Positions 52,491-61,402 of a DNA stretch of 64,000 bases are shown in pieces. A program made the translations under genes and the position numbers. This stretch comes from Nitriliruptoraceae bacterium (lineage in GTDB: Bacteria > Actinomycetota > Nitriliruptoria > Nitriliruptorales > Nitriliruptoraceae): the NCBI GenBank assembly GCA_003558435.1, contig PWLR01000271.1, positions 1 through 64,000 on the forward strand. Direction: 5' to 3'. A model generated the notes under the pieces. It had not been told where the DNA came from and did not search any database. It saw only the letters and a program-made list of their open reading frames with translations. The stretch's first letter is position 1, and every line of letters begins with the position of its first letter.

Positions 52491-54341
52491 ATGCCCGATC
52501 AGCTTGACCGTTCGTTCGACATCATCATCATCGGGGGAGGATCGGCCGGCGCGGTGATCGCCGCCCGGCTGACGGAGGATCCCGCCGTGCGGGTGGCACT
52601 GCTCGAAGCCGGCGGGCCGCCGCCGCCCGAGGAACTGATGCCGGCTGCCGTGTCGAGCTTGCAGCTCAACCCCACGACCGACTGGATGTACACCGCCGAC
52701 GCCGGCGGGGCGGGTCGCGGTCTGACCGACGGGCGGATGATGGTGCCGCGCGGCAAGATGCTCGGCGGAACCTCGGGCCTCAACTACATGGCGTACGTCC
52801 GCGGGCACCCGGGGGACTTCGACGCGTGGGCGGATGGAGGGGCCACCGGCTGGGCCTACGACGACGTCCTGCCGTACTTCAAGAAGAGCGAGGGCATCCA
52901 GCCCAGTGGCGACATCGTCGTCGATGCGGACGCGCACAACACCGAGGGGCCCCTCGGGGTGTCGGTACGCACCCCGGTGATCGGTGCCGCCCAGCAGTTC
53001 GTGTCCGCCGCGGCGGCTGCCGGCATCCCCACCGGTGACTACAACGGCCGCGACCGCGGGGGTCCCGACGGCGTCGCGTCGCTGTTCCAGACGACCACCA
53101 AGGACGGCAAGCGGTCATCGACCTTCCATGCCTTCCTCGAGCCGGCGATGGGCCGCGACAACCTCACCGTCATCACCCACGCCCACGTCCGACGGATCCT
53201 GTTCGATGGCGGGGGCGATGGCCTCACCGCCACCGGGGTCGAATACCACACCGCCGACGGCACCATCCACACCGTGACGGCGACCAAGGAGGTCGTGCTG
53301 AGCGCCGGCGCGATCGGCTCGCCCCACCTGCTGCTGCTGTCGGGGGTGGGCCCGCGCGACGAACTGTCGGCGGTCGGCGTGGACTGCGTGCACGATCTGC
53401 CCGACGTCGGCAAGCACCTCAAGGACCATCTGCACACCGGCCTGTTCTTCCCGGCGCCGGGGGTCGGGGTCTCGATGACGGAGGTCGCGATCTCGCTCGG
53501 GCCCGACGCGCTGCGCGCCCCAGCCGGACCGCTGCCGGCCGACCCGGCCGACGACGCCGACCTGCCACCCGAGCTCGCCGGGTTGAAGGCCGAGGCCGAG
53601 CGCCAGCTGATCGAGTGGGCGACCACGGGCACGGGCCTACCGTCGTCATCGCTCTACGACGCCGTCGCGTTCTTCAACACCGGCCTCGGTGACGAGCACA
53701 CCCATGACGCCCAGGTCGGCTTCCTCGTCTGCGGCTACACCCCGGAGATCTGGAGGGTCATCTTCCGCATGGACCCCGACGAGTTCTTCGAGGACCCGGC
53801 CGTCGCGCTCGCTCCCGACGCCGAGGTCGTCGTCGTGCTACCCAACCCGGTCCAACCGCGTTCCGAGGGCGAGGTCACCCTCGCCAGCGCCGAGCCGACC
53901 GACGCCCCGGTGATCCGCCTCAACTACTTCGACGACCCCCACGACGTCGCGGTCATGATCGCGACCATGCGACGAGCACTCGAGATCGTCGACCACTGGC
54001 CGGGCGCGGGCCTCGGCACCATGCTCGTCCCACCGACGCTCGCGGCGACACACGGGCACCGCTCCGGTGACGTCCCCAGCGACGAACTGCTCGAGGACCT
54101 GGCCCGGCACTATGCGCTGACGGTCTACCACGAGACCTCGACGTGCCGGATCGGGAGCGTCGTCGACGCTGACCTGCGCGTGCGCGGTACCGCCAACCTG
54201 CGGGTGGCCGACGCGAGCGTCATGCCGTCGGTGGTCAGCGGCAACACCAACGCGGCGTGCATCATGATCGGCGAGAAGGCCGCCGAACTCATCGCTGCCG
54301 ACCACGACGTCACCCTCCACGAGATCGTCGGGCGTAGCTGA
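52491..54341 (+). CDS. GMC oxidoreductase (choline-dehydrogenase/alcohol oxidase type)
   Basis: Flavoenzyme of 616 residues. FAD motif IIGGGSAGAVIAARL near residue 13; GMC signature 1 around RGKMLGGTSGLNYMAYVRG; signature 2 GAIGSPHLLLLSGVGP; catalytic His in TVYHETSTCRIG and Asn in VVSGNTNAACIMIGE. About 70 residues longer than typical choline dehydrogenases, mostly because of an acidic Pro/Ala insert (about 345-385). ATG 52491; GGAAGG lies about 10 nt upstream. Third GMC enzyme of the window; substrate unknown. Confidence 0.85.
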   Translation: MPDQLDRSFDIIIIGGGSAGAVIAARLTEDPAVRVALLEAGGPPPPEELMPAAVSSLQLNPTTDWMYTADAGGAGRGLTDGRMMVPRGKMLGGTSGLNYMAYVRGHPGDFDAWADGGATGWAYDDVLPYFKKSEGIQPSGDIVVDADAHNTEGPLGVSVRTPVIGAAQQFVSAAAAAGIPTGDYNGRDRGGPDGVASLFQTTTKDGKRSSTFHAFLEPAMGRDNLTVITHAHVRRILFDGGGDGLTATGVEYHTADGTIHTVTATKEVVLSAGAIGSPHLLLLSGVGPRDELSAVGVDCVHDLPDVGKHLKDHLHTGLFFPAPGVGVSMTEVAISLGPDALRAPAGPLPADPADDADLPPELAGLKAEAERQLIEWATTGTGLPSSSLYDAVAFFNTGLGDEHTHDAQVGFLVCGYTPEIWRVIFRMDPDEFFEDPAVALAPDAEVVVVLPNPVQPRSEGEVTLASAEPTDAPVIRLNYFDDPHDVAVMIATMRRALEIVDHWPGAGLGTMLVPPTLAATHGHRSGDVPSDELLEDLARHYALTVYHETSTCRIGSVVDADLRVRGTANLRVADASVMPSVVSGNTNAACIMIGEKAAELIAADHDVTLHEIVGRS

Positions 54342-54373
54342 CCGGGGTCCGTCACCCCGAGCGCGATGGTGGC

Positions 54374-54802
54374 TCAGTCCGCTGTGGTCTGGCCGCGTCG
54401 ACGGACCGCCGGAAGGTCGCGTGTGACGATGACATCGATCCCGGTTCCGAGGAGGTCGGCCACGGCCACCTCGCCGCGGCGCACGGGTGCCGCGATCCTC
54501 AGGCCGCGTAGGGCCTCGACGGCCGCCAGGAGCTGATCGCGCGGGATCGGCGCGGCGGTGCGCACCGGGACGCGCCGGATGGCTGCGCCCTCGATCCAGA
54601 TCGTCGTCGACAGCGGCCGTCGTGGATCGAGGTGCTCCTGCCGGCCGTAACGCTCGCCCTTGCGGCAACTGAAGCCCCGAACCTCCACGACGTCATCGTC
54701 GACCGCGTCGACCTCCAGCCGGCAACCGAGCGGGCAACCGGTGCACAGATAGACATGGGTCGACCGGTCGTCGCCCGTCGCCGTGGGTTGCCGGTCGTTC
54801 AT
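54374..54802 (-). CDS. DUF1667 protein of the glycerol-3-phosphate-dehydrogenase-like cluster
   Basis: Protein of 142 residues. The N-terminal CTGCPLGC and later FSCRKGERYG supply four Cys suited to bind an iron-sulfur cluster or zinc, as in DUF1667. These small proteins regularly sit beside a GlpA-like dehydrogenase and a FAD/NAD reductase. ATG 54802 overlaps the stop of the reductase gene (ATGA). Confidence 0.83.
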   Translation of the reverse strand: MNDRQPTATGDDRSTHVYLCTGCPLGCRLEVDAVDDDVVEVRGFSCRKGERYGRQEHLDPRRPLSTTIWIEGAAIRRVPVRTAAPIPRDQLLAAVEALRGLRIAAPVRRGEVAVADLLGTGIDVIVTRDLPAVRRRGQTTAD

Positions 54803-56082
54803 CGGACCACCGCCTCGGCGGGCACCGCGTCGATGCGCAGCACCGCGCCGGTCCACCCCTCGAGCATCTGGGGAGCGAGCTTGAGCGTGACCATCTCCGC
54901 CGGCACGACCGCTCGCACCTTGCGCTGGTGCACCTCACCGACCCGCAACAGCGTCGGAGCGTAGATCGGCTGCCGCACCCGGAACGACACGGTATGGGTC
55001 CCGTCGCGCGAGATGGTGTGCGGGACGACGTAGGCGACGTTGTCGCCGGGGATCAGACGCACATCCTCGGCCGGTCTGCGGGCACCCGAGGCCAGTGCGC
55101 CGGCCCACTCACCCGCGACGCGCGACTCACGGCTGACCCAGTCGGCGAGGTCGTTGACATGGACGACGTTGCCGGAGGCGAACACCCCGGGGAGGCTGGT
55201 CTCCATGATGCCGCTGACGACCGGCCCACCCGTGACCGGGTCGAACAGCACGCCCAGCTCCCGCGCGAGCTCGGCGTCCGGGATCAGACCGATCGACAGC
55301 AGCAGCGTGTCGACGTCCAGGTCCCACGAACGTGCGAGGAGCGGTTCGAGGTCGTCGTCGACGGGTGCCACGGTGACCCGCTCCAACCGATGGCGGCCGT
55401 GGATCCCCACCACGGTGGTCGACAGGTGCAGGGGGATGCCGAAGTCATCGAGGCACTGCACGACGTTGCGCATCAGTCCGCTCGGATGGGGAAGCAGTTC
55501 GAAGACCCCGACGACCTCGACACCTTCGAGCGCCAGTCGGCGGGCCATGATCAGGCCGATGTCACCCGACCCGAGGATCGCCACCCGGCGTCCGGGGAGG
55601 TAGCCATCGAGGTTGACCATCCGCTGGGCCAGCCCGGCGGTCATCACCCCGGAGGGACGGTCGCCCGGTATGTGGATGGCCCCACGGGTGCGTTCCCGCG
55701 CGCCCGTGGCCAGCACGACCGAGCGGGCGTCAAGACCGGTGATCCCGACCGTCGGCGACATCAACTTGATCCGACGCTCGGGGCTGATGTCCATCACGTA
55801 GGCATCGGTGAGTACATCGATGTCGTGTTCCAAGACCTGCTCGAGATAGCGCTGGGCGTACTCGGGCCCGGTGATCTCCTCGTCGAAGGCATGCAGGCCG
55901 AACCCGGAGTGGATGCACTGCAGCAGGATGCCGCCGGGATCGGCGTCGCGATCCACCAGCAGGATCCGGTCCGCCCCCTGGTCACGGGCGCCGAGCGCCG
56001 CCGCCATCCCGGCCGGGCCGGTACCGACGACGACCACGTCGTATCCGTCCTGCAGGTGGCGGGGGTGTCCGGTGATGGGCAT
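54799..56082 (-). CDS. FAD/NAD(P)-dependent oxidoreductase of the GlpA-like cluster
   Basis: Protein of 427 residues. Two dinucleotide sites: VVGTGPAGMAAALGARDQGA for FAD and ILGSGDIGLIMARRLALEG for NAD(P). LLQCIHSGFGLH and the final GVFASGNVVHVNDLADWVS segment match the pyridine-nucleotide-disulfide-like reductases that accompany DUF1667 proteins. It probably relays electrons between the GlpA-like enzyme, NAD(P)H and the DUF1667 protein. It follows the upstream gene by 6 bp. Confidence 0.83.
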   Translation of the reverse strand: MPITGHPRHLQDGYDVVVVGTGPAGMAAALGARDQGADRILLVDRDADPGGILLQCIHSGFGLHAFDEEITGPEYAQRYLEQVLEHDIDVLTDAYVMDISPERRIKLMSPTVGITGLDARSVVLATGARERTRGAIHIPGDRPSGVMTAGLAQRMVNLDGYLPGRRVAILGSGDIGLIMARRLALEGVEVVGVFELLPHPSGLMRNVVQCLDDFGIPLHLSTTVVGIHGRHRLERVTVAPVDDDLEPLLARSWDLDVDTLLLSIGLIPDAELARELGVLFDPVTGGPVVSGIMETSLPGVFASGNVVHVNDLADWVSRESRVAGEWAGALASGARRPAEDVRLIPGDNVAYVVPHTISRDGTHTVSFRVRQPIYAPTLLRVGEVHQRKVRAVVPAEMVTLKLAPQMLEGWTGAVLRIDAVPAEAVVR

Positions 56083-56088
56083 CGTCGG

Positions 56089-57567
56089 TCAGCTCCCCGG
56101 AGTCGGCGCGGCGTGCGCGTCCTCGCGGTCGCGCAGGATCCAGGACGCCCCCCCACGCTTGGTCACCTCGGTGATCGGGATCCCCCGGCGCTCGGCCAGC
56201 AGCTCCAGGCAACCCCACGTGCAGAACCCACCCTGGCACCGGCCCATCCCTGCGCGCGTGCGGAACTTCACGCCATCCAGCGTGCGAGCACCCCGATCGA
56301 TCGCGTCGAGAACTTCGGCCTTGGTCACCAGCTCGCAGCGGCAGACCAGCTTCGCGAAGTCCGGCTGCTGCGCCGCCAGCTCCTCCTGCTCCTGGGTCGA
56401 GAGGACCGAGAACCGCACCGGGTGCTCGGCCCGGCGGCGCCAGTCCGAACGCTCTCGCAGCTCGAGGCCTTCGTCGCGCAGGACCTCGACGAGATGATCG
56501 GCGATGGCGGGCGCGGCGGTCAACCCCGGCGACTGGATCCCCGCAGCGTTGATGAACCCACGCCGTGCGGTCGGCCCCAGGATGAAGTCGTCGCCTTCGG
56601 CGACGGCCCGGACCCCGGCGAACTCGGCGATCACATCCCGCTGGCTGATGACCGGGACCAGCCGCCGCGCTGCCGCGAAGACCGCCTGCGCGCCCTCGGG
56701 CGTGGTCGCGGTGTCGTCCTTGTCGTCGGTGGCCTCGGCGGTGGGGCCCACCATGATCGTGCCGTCGAAGGTCGGGATGACGAGCGTGCCCTTCGAGGTC
56801 GGGGTCGGACACGGGAAGATCACCGAGGTCACCAGGCCCGCCAGACGCTTGTCGAGCAGGTACTCCTCGCCTTTGCGCCCGGTGATGGTGAAGGTCCCCA
56901 CGCCCGCCATCCGCGCCACCTCGTCCGCCCGTAGCCCCGCGGCGTTGACGACGTACCGCGTCACCAGCGTGCGGGTCGGGGTGCGCACCGTGAGGGGCCC
57001 GTCCGGTTCATGGGGATCGGGCGGGTCGATCGCGATGACCGGCTGCTCGGTCGCGATCTCGACCCCGTTGGCGGCCGCGTTGTCCGCGATCAGCAGCACC
57101 GCCTCGTAGGGGTTGATGACGCCCGCCGTCGGCGCCCACAGCGCGGCGATGATGTCACGGGACAGGTTCGGTTGGTGCTTACGGATGCGATCCACGTCCC
57201 ACCGCTGCAGACCGGGGACCCCCTTGCGCTCACCCTGGTCGTGCAGGTGTTCGACCGTGCGAAGCTCGCCGTCCGAGAGGGCGACGAGCAGTTCTCCCAC
57301 CTGCGCGAAGCCGAACCCGAGGTCGTCCCGCAGCCGCAGCCACCCCTCGTTGCCGGGCCACTCCAGCTGGCCCTTCATCGTCTTCGGGTCCGCATGGATC
57401 CCCGAATGGATGATGCCGCTGTTGGCTTTGCTCACCCCGAAACCGACCTCGGCATCACGCTCGAGGACCACGATGTCCAGCTGGTAGCGGGACAGTGCCC
57501 GGGCCAGCGTGATGCCGACCACACCACCGCCGATCACGACCACGTCATGGCGGCGGGACGGTCCCAC
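56089..57567 (-). CDS. GlpA-like FAD dehydrogenase with C-terminal BFD-type [2Fe-2S] domain
   Basis: Protein of 492 residues. N-terminal DAO-fold FAD site VVIGGGVVGITLARALSRY, substrate region SKANSGIIHSGIHADP, then the GRKGEEYLL and GPTAEATDDKDD segments as in glycerol-3-phosphate dehydrogenase GlpA relatives. The C-terminal 100 residues carry a bacterioferritin-associated-ferredoxin-like domain with Cys in VCRCE and CQGGFCTWGC. GTG 57567 with AGGAG 6 nt upstream. Glycerol kinase and facilitator genes are missing here, so a different hydroxyacid substrate is possible. Confidence 0.85.
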   Translation of the reverse strand: MGPSRRHDVVVIGGGVVGITLARALSRYQLDIVVLERDAEVGFGVSKANSGIIHSGIHADPKTMKGQLEWPGNEGWLRLRDDLGFGFAQVGELLVALSDGELRTVEHLHDQGERKGVPGLQRWDVDRIRKHQPNLSRDIIAALWAPTAGVINPYEAVLLIADNAAANGVEIATEQPVIAIDPPDPHEPDGPLTVRTPTRTLVTRYVVNAAGLRADEVARMAGVGTFTITGRKGEEYLLDKRLAGLVTSVIFPCPTPTSKGTLVIPTFDGTIMVGPTAEATDDKDDTATTPEGAQAVFAAARRLVPVISQRDVIAEFAGVRAVAEGDDFILGPTARRGFINAAGIQSPGLTAAPAIADHLVEVLRDEGLELRERSDWRRRAEHPVRFSVLSTQEQEELAAQQPDFAKLVCRCELVTKAEVLDAIDRGARTLDGVKFRTRAGMGRCQGGFCTWGCLELLAERRGIPITEVTKRGGASWILRDREDAHAAPTPGS

Positions 57568-57877
57568 GACGGCTCCTGGTGCGTCGGCGGCGGTAGCACA
57601 CCATCACCGTGCCAACAGGCGATACGGGCAGGCAGATGCATTCGGCCCCGTTGATCGGGGCCCGTTGGTCCCACCTCGCCAAGGCCCGATCGATCCGGGG
57701 TCGTACCTCACCGGCGAGCACCGTGCACGCGCGAGCACCGGGCTGCGGCGTCCGTCGACGCGACTCACCGCTGCCTCCGGTCATCCTGGCCGTGCCGGAA
57801 GGCGGCTGGGCGAGAAGGCCCGCGCCGGTACGGCGGGACGCACGTCGAGCGTTCGTCCCCGCTCGGGAGCTCGTAGG
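57568..57877. other. Intergenic region between divergent genes, no gene seen
   Basis: 310 bp between the GlpA-like operon and the GNAT gene. The GNAT frame stays open upstream, but its translation is Arg/Pro/Gly-rich and non-conserved beyond a few residues before 57878. Confidence 0.45.
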
Positions 57878-58360
57878 GTGCTCGCCGATCTTCCGTGTGT
57901 CGAGGCCGCCAGCGATGACGGACGGATACCGCAGAGCACCACGGTTCCGGCGTCGTTCACCGTTGCCGCGGGCCAGGAGTGGATCGCCAGGCAACATCGG
58001 CGGATGACCAGCGGCCAGGGATGGTCGCTCGCGATCGCCGAGGTCGGCACCGACCGGGCCGTCGGATGCATCGTGCTGCTGCTCCGCCCACAGCCGGGAG
58101 TCGGGGGCATCGGGTTCTGGCTGATCCCGGCGGCGCGGGACCAGGGCTACGCATCGCGAGCCGTGGAACTGATGGCCTCGTGGGCGCTGGGACCGGCGGG
58201 CCTCGCCAGGGTCGAAGCCTGGGTCGAGCCCGGCAACCTCGCATCGGTCGCCGTGCTTCGCCGATGCGGGTTCGAGTTCGAAGGGCGCCTGCGGTCGTTG
58301 CTGTCGTTCGGGTCGCGACGCACAGATGCCTTGGTGTTCTCGAGGATCGCGGCTTCGTGA
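57878..58360 (+). CDS. GNAT family N-acetyltransferase (RimJ/RimL-like)
   Basis: Protein of 160 residues. It begins inside the usual first helix (DLPCVEAASDDGRIPQSTTV) and continues with SLAIAEVGTDRAVGCIVLLL, GIGFWLIPAARDQGYASRAV (acetyl-CoA pyrophosphate loop R/Q-x-x-G-x-A), and the C-terminal NLASVAVLRRCGFEFEGRLR. GTG 57878 with GGGAG 8 nt upstream is the only supported start. Family members normally have a further first strand (LRPxxxxD); in-frame residues VRPRSGARR upstream hint that it once existed. Confidence 0.7.
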   Translation: MLADLPCVEAASDDGRIPQSTTVPASFTVAAGQEWIARQHRRMTSGQGWSLAIAEVGTDRAVGCIVLLLRPQPGVGGIGFWLIPAARDQGYASRAVELMASWALGPAGLARVEAWVEPGNLASVAVLRRCGFEFEGRLRSLLSFGSRRTDALVFSRIAAS

Positions 58361-58616
58361 CGGTGCTCACGATCGTGAGGCGCCAACTTGTTGGAAGGTG
58401 TGCACGCCGTGTGCCGTGAGGACGAGGTGGCACGGCATCCGTCGGCTCGCGAGGTCGGCTCCGACCCCGTCCCTCACCCGCTGCCCGCCGCGGTCGGCCG
58501 GTTCATCCACCACGCCCCGGCGGTCTTCGACGTTGTTGCAGCGACCGTGACGGTCCTCGCGGGCGAGCCGCTGAACGCCGCTCGAGGAACCCACGCTCGA
58601 ACGCGGGGCGGGTCGG

Positions 58617-59519
58617 TCAGTTGCGCCGGAGCTGTTGGTCGACGACGGTTTGGGCGACGGTGTGGAGTTTGCGGTGGCTGCGGCCGGAGGCGTCACGCAG
58701 CATCGCGAACGCCGTGTCGTCATCGATGCGCGATCGGGCCATGAGGATGCCCTTCGCTCGACCGATCACGTCGCGGCTGGCGATCGCCTCAGCGAACTGC
58801 TGCTGCTGTTCGCCGACTTCTCGCACGAGCTGGTCGAGGTCCGACTGGAGCTCCCGTCCGCGTTCGCTGAGCGTCTCGTGGTCGCGGCGGTGGGACTGCT
58901 CCTGGGCGTCGAGCAGGACGATGGCCCGGTCGCTGTCGGAGGCGAGAAGCGGCCGGTAGCTCTCGATCGGCTCGATCCTCGAGTGGAGCGCGCACGCGGC
59001 CGAGAAGGCATCGATCGGGGCGCTGTCGATCACGGAGGTCGAGTACAGACACAGCATCTCGAACGCCGGTGCGTCGCGGATGTGGCTCCAGAGGTGCTCG
59101 AGGGTGAGGACGGCCTCGACCTCGCCCGCGTCCCACAACACCGTGGCCAGATCACCACAGACGCGGGTCTCGCCGGGACGGCCGGCCGCGCCCTGCAACA
59201 GCTCGCGTGTGGCGGCCTCGAAGCGTTCGACGTCGACCTCGCCACCGGTCACCCACGTCTCGGCGAGCTGTTCGGAATCGACCGGTACGTAGTCCCCGCG
59301 GGTACGGGCCACCTCCACGTCGATGCCGGCACGGGCCAGTGCCCGCTCCACCGCGCTCTGGTGATCGCCGGTGAGCGCCGCGACGGCCACCGACCCTTCA
59401 CGCAGGGCCGGGAGCAAGAACCCGACGGCAGACTCCACGAGGAAGCTGTCGTGGTCGTAGAAGCCGATCGGGCCGTGAAGGCCGGGACGGCCCTCGGAAG
59501 TGGTGGGATGCGTGGGGAT
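58617..59519 (-). CDS. MEDS-ANTAR domain RNA-binding regulator with apparent ATC start
   Basis: The N-terminal MEDS sensory domain (GPIGFYDHDSFLVESAVGFL ... GDYVPVDSEQLAETWV) is followed by a helical linker and a C-terminal ANTAR domain (IASRDVIGRAKGILMARSRI, FAMLRDASGRSHRKLHTVA, shown in parts). ANTAR proteins bind two-hairpin RNA motifs and antiterminate transcription. GTG 59438 (273 residues) would remove the first MEDS strand. The only upstream in-frame position with a well-spaced ribosome site (GAAGG, 6 nt) is ATC 59519, giving 300 residues and a normal N-terminus. ATG 59523 is out of frame, so an indel is the alternative explanation. Confidence 0.72.
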   Translation of the reverse strand: MPTHPTTSEGRPGLHGPIGFYDHDSFLVESAVGFLLPALREGSVAVAALTGDHQSAVERALARAGIDVEVARTRGDYVPVDSEQLAETWVTGGEVDVERFEAATRELLQGAAGRPGETRVCGDLATVLWDAGEVEAVLTLEHLWSHIRDAPAFEMLCLYSTSVIDSAPIDAFSAACALHSRIEPIESYRPLLASDSDRAIVLLDAQEQSHRRDHETLSERGRELQSDLDQLVREVGEQQQQFAEAIASRDVIGRAKGILMARSRIDDDTAFAMLRDASGRSHRKLHTVAQTVVDQQLRRN

Positions 59520-59737
59520 ACATGGCCTTCAGAACCTGGTCGAGGTGGATCGCTACCGGCCCTGTCCGCATTGAACGACAAGGACCATGTCCTGTCGCGC
59601 TCGCTGTGGCTTGGCGGCCGATGTGCGTCCATGAGCGCACGTTCTGCCGTGCGTTGTAGCGGACGGTGGGTGCGTGCGTGGCAGCTGTCCGCCATCGCTC
59701 GTCGTACAGGTCCTCGCGTGTGGGTGGAGGCCGTTTC

Positions 59738-60003
59738 GTGGCCGATTGGCTCGATCCCGTCGCCCGTTCAGGTCGGCGGCTGCGGATGGAGCTTGCGATG
59801 CGCGCCAACTCGTGGGGTGATGCCTGCGAGGCGCTACGACGTATCACCGATGAGCTCCGACACGACGGCTCGATCAGGTCCACCAGGTGCCGGGCCGTTC
59901 CCGCACCGGCCACGGGATCTCGACCGAGGTCACCGATCCCGCCATGACCGGCAACCGCTGCCGGGCCGCTCTCGAGCTATGGAAGGCGCGCCGAAGCCCG
60001 TGA
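59738..60003 (+). pseudogene. Possible frameshifted gene remnant
   Basis: GTG 59738 follows a GTGGAGG site by 7-8 nt and opens ADWLDPVARSGRRLRMELAM then RANSWGDACEALRRI. Near 59865 coding character passes to another frame, which reads TEVTDPAMTGNRCRAALELW and stops at TGA 60001-60003 with strong GC third-position bias. One indel would join them into a protein of about 88 residues. Family not recognised. Confidence 0.35.
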
Positions 60004-60302
60004 TCAGACCGTTCACCGCCGCACACCCCGAGGGCTCTACGGGTGGCTCACCGGCGGACAACCAGGATCATCGACCGACGCCGGGAGTGTTGAGGCGAGC
60101 ACTCCTCTCATCCTCTCGCCAGGTGTCGCCACGGTGCCCGAACGAAGCGGCGCCTCACAACGATCGGTCGCGACGCCGAGGTGTCACGTCGAGCCGATCT
60201 GACCGCGGGCACCCGGTGCGCTCCCTGGCCGCGACACCTCGACGTCTGGGGCGTGCCGTAGCTGTTGCGAGCATGCGGGTCACGACCAGCGACGGCCAAG
60301 AG

Positions 60303-60333
60303 GAACGGCGCCCTCGCATGGAGGGCGCCGTTC
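60303..60333. terminator. Strong 13-bp stem-loop
   Basis: GAACGGCGCCCTC and GAGGGCGCCGTTC form a perfect 13-bp stem around a 5-base GCATG loop. No U-tract on either side. It is the most stable hairpin in this non-coding stretch; it could end transcripts from either direction or belong to a small RNA. Confidence 0.55.
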
Positions 60334-60372
60334 GGTCTTCCGGCCGGCATCTCGTGTCAGTGTGAACGCCCA

Positions 60373-60426
60373 CTGACACCGCTGCAGGATCCTCTGTCAG
60401 ATCCCTGCAAGACCCGGGGGTGTCAG
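60373..60426. repeat. Nested inverted repeats
   Basis: Outer arms CTGACACC (60373-60380) and GGTGTCAG (60419-60426) enclose inner arms TGCAGGATC (60383-60391) and GATCCCTGCA (60400-60409, one bulged base). Together they could fold as one long imperfect hairpin of 54 nt: an operator, a remnant mobile-element end, or an RNA structure. Confidence 0.5.
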
Positions 60427-60471
60427 CGGGAAGACCGTGCATCCTCCTGCCATTTTCACTGGAAAGCTGCA

Positions 60472-60494
60472 TCCAAGTTGGAGTCCAAGTTGGA
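60472..60494. repeat. 11-bp direct repeat
   Basis: TCCAAGTTGGA occurs at 60472-60482 and 60484-60494, each unit itself a perfect TCCAA/TTGGA palindrome around a G. Two adjacent palindromes 12 bp apart (about one helical turn) would suit dimeric regulator binding. Confidence 0.5.
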
Positions 60495-60581
60495 CACGTC
60501 TGCCCCGGATCCCATGACCGGGTTGGTTGACCTCGAACCGACCCGGGCTCCGACCCGACGCCACGCCGCCGATCTCATTCC

Positions 60582-61247
60582 TCAACCGGTGGGACTGCAA
60601 CCTCCCAGCGACACCATCCCCCACAGTTCGTCGTCGCGGATCATCCCCCACGTGTGGAAGCTCTCATCGCTCACCCGGTATTCGAAGTCGACGACGGTCT
60701 GGCCGCGCTCGACGCGTCGGTACTCGGCCATGTCGTCGGGCGGCTCGACTTCCTGGGATTGGTTGGCGACCGCGTCGGCCAATGCTGCCTCGGGCGTAGG
60801 GAAGGTGGGCTCGAGGGGGAAGTCCGCGTCGAAGCAGTCGAACTCGACGCCCGGCTCCCGGTACCTGACGATGTCGATCGCCGTGCCAGAGACGAGATCG
60901 ATGACGGTCCGGTCGGCGAGTGGCCTCTCGAGCGGGACCTCGACGACATCGGCACAGGCGGCATCAATGTCGCTGACGACCAGCGTGGTGACCACCCGGA
61001 TTCGGATCTCGTCACCGTCCTCCTCGAGCGCGTCGAGCACCGGATCGCCGTTGCACGAGGGGAGGTCGATGAGGAGCTCACTCGTGCCGACCAGCGTGGA
61101 CCCGTACCCGTCGAGAGCGACCGGGCCTCGTTCGGTCTCGACCACCTCGAGCCCGGCACCCGCGTCCGGCGTCGGCCCGGAGGCTGCACCGCATCCGGCC
61201 AGGACCAAGCCTGCTGCCGCGACCACGGCCAGCAACATCCTGATCAT
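60582..61247 (-). CDS. Secreted lipoprotein of unknown function
   Basis: Protein of 221 residues: signal peptide with lipobox LAGC (Cys19), a Gly/Pro linker, then an acidic beta-rich domain with four further Cys (PSCNGDP, DAACADV, EFDCFDAD, LGGCSPT) that could form two disulfides. No recognised family. ATG 61247 with GGGAGA 6 nt upstream. The next same-strand gene upstream is VapC, 155 bp away. Confidence 0.75.
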   Translation of the reverse strand: MIRMLLAVVAAAGLVLAGCGAASGPTPDAGAGLEVVETERGPVALDGYGSTLVGTSELLIDLPSCNGDPVLDALEEDGDEIRIRVVTTLVVSDIDAACADVVEVPLERPLADRTVIDLVSGTAIDIVRYREPGVEFDCFDADFPLEPTFPTPEAALADAVANQSQEVEPPDDMAEYRRVERGQTVVDFEYRVSDESFHTWGMIRDDELWGMVSLGGCSPTG

Positions 61248-61402
61248 CCCGTTCTCCCTGGTCGGTGCTGTCGTAGGACGGCGCGAAGGCCGCGTCGGTT
61301 CCAGGTCGGTTCAGGCACCCACGGCAGACGGTCGACGGAGCGCTTCCCTGGGTCACGGCGAGCACCTGAACCGCCCCGACCGTCGGACTCGACGAGCACA
61401 CC

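Larger units (their letters stand above)
60004..60581. other. Non-coding stretch with hairpins and repeats
   Basis: 578 bp with no supportable gene. It holds a terminator-like hairpin (60303-60333), nested inverted repeats (60373-60426) and an 11-bp direct repeat (60472-60494). The part from about 60430 to 60510 is visibly less GC-rich than its surroundings. Confidence 0.5.

Noticed and set aside
58635..60365. Plus-strand frame of 576 codons over the ANTAR gene and the region beyond
   Set aside because: Opposes the MEDS-ANTAR domains and continues as Arg/Pro/Ser-rich low-quality sequence without a ribosome site.
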